From assembly GCA_040386355.1 (NCBI GenBank), contig JAZKFP010000190.1:1-8898 (forward strand): a stretch of DNA of 8,898 nt. The letters run 5' to 3'. The notes below the pieces were generated by a model. That model worked only from the letters and a program-made list of their open reading frames with translations. It ran no database searches and was not told the origin of the DNA. Below, piece after piece: positions 7,324 through 8,898 of the stretch; the first letter of the stretch is position 1; each line of letters begins with the position of its first letter. The position numbers were made by a program, and so were the translations under genes. Source of the stretch: JAZKFP01 sp040386355. GTDB lineage: Bacteria > Pseudomonadota > Gammaproteobacteria > Pseudomonadales > UBA6940.

Positions 7324-7353
7324 TTCATATTAATGAGGGATAGAGTTTGTAAA
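7324..7353 (-). promoter_or_regulatory. Weak candidate promoter for the glycosyltransferase pair
   Basis: On the minus strand TTTACA (7353-7348, five of six -35 matches) is followed after 18 bases by TATGAA (7329-7324, four of six -10 matches). Transcription would begin near 7317, giving a very short leader to the ATG at 7306 and excluding the ATG at 7321. This is a pattern match only. Confidence 0.28.
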
Positions 7354-7526
7354 GGAATTTAAGCTTAAGGTAAAGCTCAAAAGAAAAGCAGTCATTTGAC
7401 TAACACGTTAAAGATAAAAAGAACTGTACAAATATTGACCAACTGACCATCCAAATATTCCTCGATTTCATTGAATTCTTACCAAATATTTACAACATAG
7501 CTAACAATTAAGATACTCCTCCAATT

Positions 7527-7540
7527 CTCTTAGATAAGAG
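7527..7540. promoter_or_regulatory. Palindrome upstream of the folE2 -10 box, candidate operator
   Basis: CTCTTAGATAAGAG is a 6-bp perfect inverted repeat with a 2-base centre. It ends 25 bases before the TATAAT of the folE2 promoter, that is, immediately upstream of the -35 region, where an activator or repressor could sit. A loop of two bases is too tight for a good RNA hairpin, so a protein-binding site is more plausible than a terminator. The regulator is unknown and no standard consensus is matched. Confidence 0.3.
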
Positions 7541-7565
7541 GGTCGGTTTTATCAATTTAAATCGA

Positions 7566-7571
7566 TATAAT
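7566..7571 (+). promoter_or_regulatory. Consensus -10 box for folE2
   Basis: TATAAT matches the sigma70 -10 consensus exactly. The -35 at normal spacing (TCGGTT, 7543-7548) is poor, so the promoter would be weak or need an activator. Transcription would begin near 7578, leaving about 42 bases before the GTG start of folE2. Confidence 0.45.
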
Positions 7572-7619
7572 CATTTTCATTTTAACTTTTTAGCGACTCT
7601 GTCGTGATAGGCGTATTTT

Positions 7620-8543
7620 GTGACAGTACATACCACCTCTTCTATTCCAGATATCACCACTACCTCTCAAGCTGCAACTACTGGCACTCTCAAGTGGGTA
7701 GGTATGGATGGAATTCATTTACCCTTGCTGCTTACGGGTTTGGATTCGTCAGCTCCAACTCGTGTGGAAGCAATAGCCGAAATTTTAGTTGATCTAAAAG
7801 AACCGGAAGCACGCGGCATTCATATGTCACGGTTATTTCTTTTGTTAAATCAATTAACAGATGTTGCACTTGATGCAAAATCAATTGAGCATTTTTTAGA
7901 GCAAATTTTAGAAAGTCACAGTACATTGAGCACACAAGCTGCTCTTAATCTTTCATTTTCTGCGCTAATTAAACGTCCTGCTTTAACCAGTGATTTATTT
8001 GGTTGGAAATCCTATCCAACGAAAATCAAATGTATTAAAAATACTGATCATTTTCATATTGATTTAGAAATTGGGATTTTATATTCATCAACGTGTCCAT
8101 GCTCTGCGGCCTTAGCTCGTCAATCGGTTGCAAAAGCTTTTGCAGCGGATTTTTCTCAAATAAATTTAATTGATAAAAATACCGTAATTGAATGGTTACA
8201 TTCGGAACGTGGTACGCACGCAACACCGCATGGGCAACGCAGTCAAGCCTTAATAAAAATTCGATTAGACCCGAATGTTTCTGTATTCCCTACTATTGAT
8301 TTAATTAATATTGTTGAACGTGCTGTTGCAACTCCTGTTCAAACTGCAGTAAAGCGACAAGATGAACAAGCTTTTGCAGAATTAAATGGTCAAAATTTAA
8401 TGTTTTGTGAAGATGCGGCTCGGCGTATTCAAAGTGCATTTACGACTTGGAAAAATGCACCATTTTCAAAATTTAAAGTACGNNNNNNNNNNAGTTTGCA
8501 TGCTCATAATGCAGTAGCAGCAGCTGGCGCTGAAGATTTCTAA
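7620..8543 (+). CDS. folE2: GTP cyclohydrolase IB (FolE2)
   Basis: FolE2 converts GTP to 7,8-dihydroneopterin triphosphate plus formate, the first step of folate synthesis and of related pterin and deazapurine pathways. It is the type IB enzyme, unrelated at sequence level to FolE and typically usable when zinc is scarce. As assembled the protein is 307 residues. Family landmarks are VGMDGIHLPLLL (27-38), ARGIHMSRLFLLL (64-76), SSTCPCSAALARQSV (156-170) with the catalytic-site cysteine, SERGTHATPHGQRSQ (195-209) with conserved histidines, VERAVATPVQTAVKRQDEQ (232-250), and NGQNLMFCEDAARR (256-269). The C-terminal SLHAHNAVA (292-300) is the usual ending motif. The start is GTG; the nearest upstream in-frame stop is TAG at 7608 and no ATG lies between. 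A weak AGG (7609-7611) is eight bases upstream. Ten undetermined bases fall between residues 288 and 292, but the frame agrees on both sides, so I treat the gene as intact. Confidence 0.94.
   Translation: MTVHTTSSIPDITTTSQAATTGTLKWVGMDGIHLPLLLTGLDSSAPTRVEAIAEILVDLKEPEARGIHMSRLFLLLNQLTDVALDAKSIEHFLEQILESHSTLSTQAALNLSFSALIKRPALTSDLFGWKSYPTKIKCIKNTDHFHIDLEIGILYSSTCPCSAALARQSVAKAFAADFSQINLIDKNTVIEWLHSERGTHATPHGQRSQALIKIRLDPNVSVFPTIDLINIVERAVATPVQTAVKRQDEQAFAELNGQNLMFCEDAARRIQSAFTTWKNAPFSKFKVXXXXSLHAHNAVAAAGAEDF
8483..8492. other. 10-N assembly gap inside folE2
   Basis: Ten undetermined bases interrupt folE2 after a CG that begins an arginine codon (residue 288). The frame is the same on both sides. 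From memory of the family, about five residues including a Glu just before SLH are expected between this Arg and Ser, while ten Ns leave room for three. The true gap may therefore be about 16 bases, which would still preserve the frame. A fixed run of ten Ns often marks a scaffold join of unknown length. Confidence 0.9.
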
Positions 8544-8586
8544 GCCAAATTATTAAAATGTTTTATAAAAAATAATTTAGAAACCA

Positions 8587-8672
8587 GCGTCATTCCCGCG
8601 AAGGTGGGAATCCAGGTAAGATGAACCTTCAATAGCCCGTCACCTGGATTCCCGCCTTCGCGGGAATGACGC
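8587..8672. repeat. REP/MITE-like inverted repeat element of the 'ATTCCCGC...GCGGGAAT' type
   Basis: Two 31-bp arms, 8587-8617 and 8642-8672, are inverted copies with 30 of 31 positions matching (mismatch at 8654), around a 24-base centre. Each arm contains its own small palindrome: ATTCCCGC-GAAG-GTGGGAAT on the left and ATTCCCGC-CTTC-GCGGGAAT on the right. The core, GTCATTCCCGCGAAGG with GGGAATCCAG, resembles a dispersed repeat found in many proteobacterial genomes. The GC-rich arms stand out from AT-rich flanks. TTAG occurs just outside both ends (8577-8580 and 8676-8679) and could be a target duplication, though four bases is weak evidence. In RNA it would form a very stable hairpin in the folE2 3' region. 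Confidence 0.85.
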
Positions 8673-8745
8673 CAGTTAGTACTAATATTTTCTCTATTTT
8701 AAAGATTTTTAAATTTTTAAAATATAAAGAACAATATTTCACCTT

Positions 8746-8761
8746 AACCTGGAAAATCATT
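8746..8761 (+). repeat. Displaced partial copy of the nested-palindrome arm
   Basis: AACCTGGAAAATCATT occurs here and again, identically over 16 bases, at 8868-8883 inside the right arm of the nested palindrome. The sequences diverge immediately after. The core CTGGAAAATCATT (8749-8761) is also complementary to AATGGTTTTCCAG (8787-8799) with one mismatch, so it could pair with the left arm of the palindrome as an alternative to the full-length fold. Confidence 0.7.
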
Positions 8762-8773
8762 TATGGAAGTGAA

Positions 8774-8895
8774 ATACCAAACTCAGAATGGTTTTCCAGA
8801 AGGCGCTTGCGAAATAAGCCCGCGCGGCATACTCAAAAGTATGTGAGCAGGCGAATGAGTAAGCAACAACCTGGAAAATCATTCTGAGAAGGTAT
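8774..8895. repeat. Nested palindromic element of about 120 bp, possible MITE or structured RNA
   Basis: The outer arms CTCAGAATGGTTTTCCAG (8782-8799) and CTGGAAAATCATTCTGAG (8871-8888) are inverted with 17 of 18 matches. ATACC (8774-8778) and GGTAT (8891-8895) extend the symmetry outwards. Inside, further arms pair in order: GCTTGC (8805-8810) with GTAAGC, GCCCGC (8818-8823) with GCAGGC (one mismatch), and CATACT (8828-8833) with AGTATG (8838-8843) around a CAAA loop. The small internal loops are nearly equal in length on both sides, which looks like a designed long hairpin rather than chance. It carries no open frame of interest. It is unlike the GC-rich repeat upstream. It lies three bases from the window end, so a neighbour or tandem copy may continue beyond. 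Confidence 0.75.
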
Positions 8896-8898
8896 ATA

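Larger units (their letters stand above)
7307..7619. other. 313-bp divergent intergenic region between the glycosyltransferases and folE2
   Basis: No gene is seen here. The region should hold two divergent promoters, described separately. Other structure includes a perfect 10-bp palindrome TTAAGCTTAA (7359-7368), three copies of CAAATATT at 7429-7436, 7452-7459 and 7483-7490 with start spacings of 23 and 31 bases, and a tandem TGACCA pair (7436-7441 and 7444-7449). AT-rich DNA makes short repeats likely by chance, so no operator is claimed from these. I saw no Zur-like palindrome although folE2 is Zur-controlled in some bacteria. Confidence 0.5.
8544..8898. other. 355-bp gene-free, repeat-rich region after folE2
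   Basis: I see no gene here. An open frame at 8666-8887 starts inside one inverted repeat, runs through another and resembles nothing. In order the region holds a weak AT-only inverted repeat (AAATTATT 8547-8554 with AATAATTT 8571-8578), the 31-bp inverted-repeat element, an AT-rich spacer (8677-8745), a displaced repeat arm (8746-8761) and the nested palindrome (8774-8895). No clear terminator with a T tract follows folE2; the stem-loops here may serve that role. Confidence 0.7.

Noticed and set aside
7429..7490. Three copies of CAAATATT as an iteron or operator array
   Set aside because: Spacings are unequal (23 and 31 bases) and the word is AT-rich; there is no replication gene nearby and no symmetry with either promoter.
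7604..7792. Short plus-strand open frame overlapping the folE2 start
   Set aside because: It is out of frame with the clearly conserved FolE2 protein and has no support of its own.
8547..8578. Inverted repeat AAATTATT / AATAATTT as a folE2 terminator
   Set aside because: The stem is made only of A and T, the loop is 16 bases and no T tract follows, so termination would be weak.
8666..8887. Plus-strand open frame of 73 codons
   Set aside because: It starts inside the 31-bp inverted repeat and runs through the nested palindrome. It has no ribosome site and a composition without any family resemblance.
8587..8895. CRISPR array
   Set aside because: The repeats are inverted rather than direct, differ from one another, are not evenly spaced, and no cas gene is present.

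Overview
The window is AT-rich bacterial chromosomal DNA. It most likely comes from a gammaproteobacterium. The best evidence is the head-to-head pair pepA / lptF, an arrangement well known in gammaproteobacteria, here with one extra gene between them. The low GC content and a large orphan protein with coiled-coil character and effector-like features would fit a Legionellales-type or other host-associated lineage. That placement is inference only: no rRNA, tRNA or secretion gene is present to confirm it.

Layout. (1) Positions 1-1123, minus strand: the N-terminal part of lptF (inner-membrane permease of LPS export, cut by the window edge), preceded by a double-hotdog acyl-CoA thioesterase-like gene. 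They are probably one transcript from a promoter near 1161-1189. (2) Positions 1279-3624, plus strand: pepA (M17 leucyl aminopeptidase, with an unusual basic C-terminal tail) and a secreted SIMPL-domain protein, closed by a rho-independent terminator at 3634-3677. (3) Positions 3797-5947, plus strand: a 716-residue protein of no family I recognise, helical and Lys/Asn/Asp/Glu-rich, with a duplicated 'D-[IL]-Y-F-D-A' motif. (4) Positions 5904-7306, minus strand: two overlapping glycosyltransferase-like genes (DUF2064/TIGR04282-like and GT2/TIGR04283-like), convergent with the large gene and overlapping its 3' end by 44 bp. (5) Positions 7620-8543, plus strand: folE2 (GTP cyclohydrolase IB), interrupted near its 3' end by a 10-N assembly gap. 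(6) Positions 8544-8898: non-coding and repeat-rich, with a near-perfect 31-bp inverted repeat of the 'ATTCCCGC...GCGGGAAT' type, followed by a second, differently built nested palindrome of about 120 bp and a displaced partial copy of its arm.

Functionally, the left half is envelope and peptide housekeeping (LPS transport, acyl-thioester hydrolysis, peptide degradation, a periplasmic protein). The glycosyltransferase pair belongs to families usually found with a radical-SAM arsenosugar/selenodomain gene, which is not seen here. FolE2 supplies dihydroneopterin triphosphate for folate and related pathways. The least explained parts are the 716-residue orphan protein and the structured repeats at the right end.
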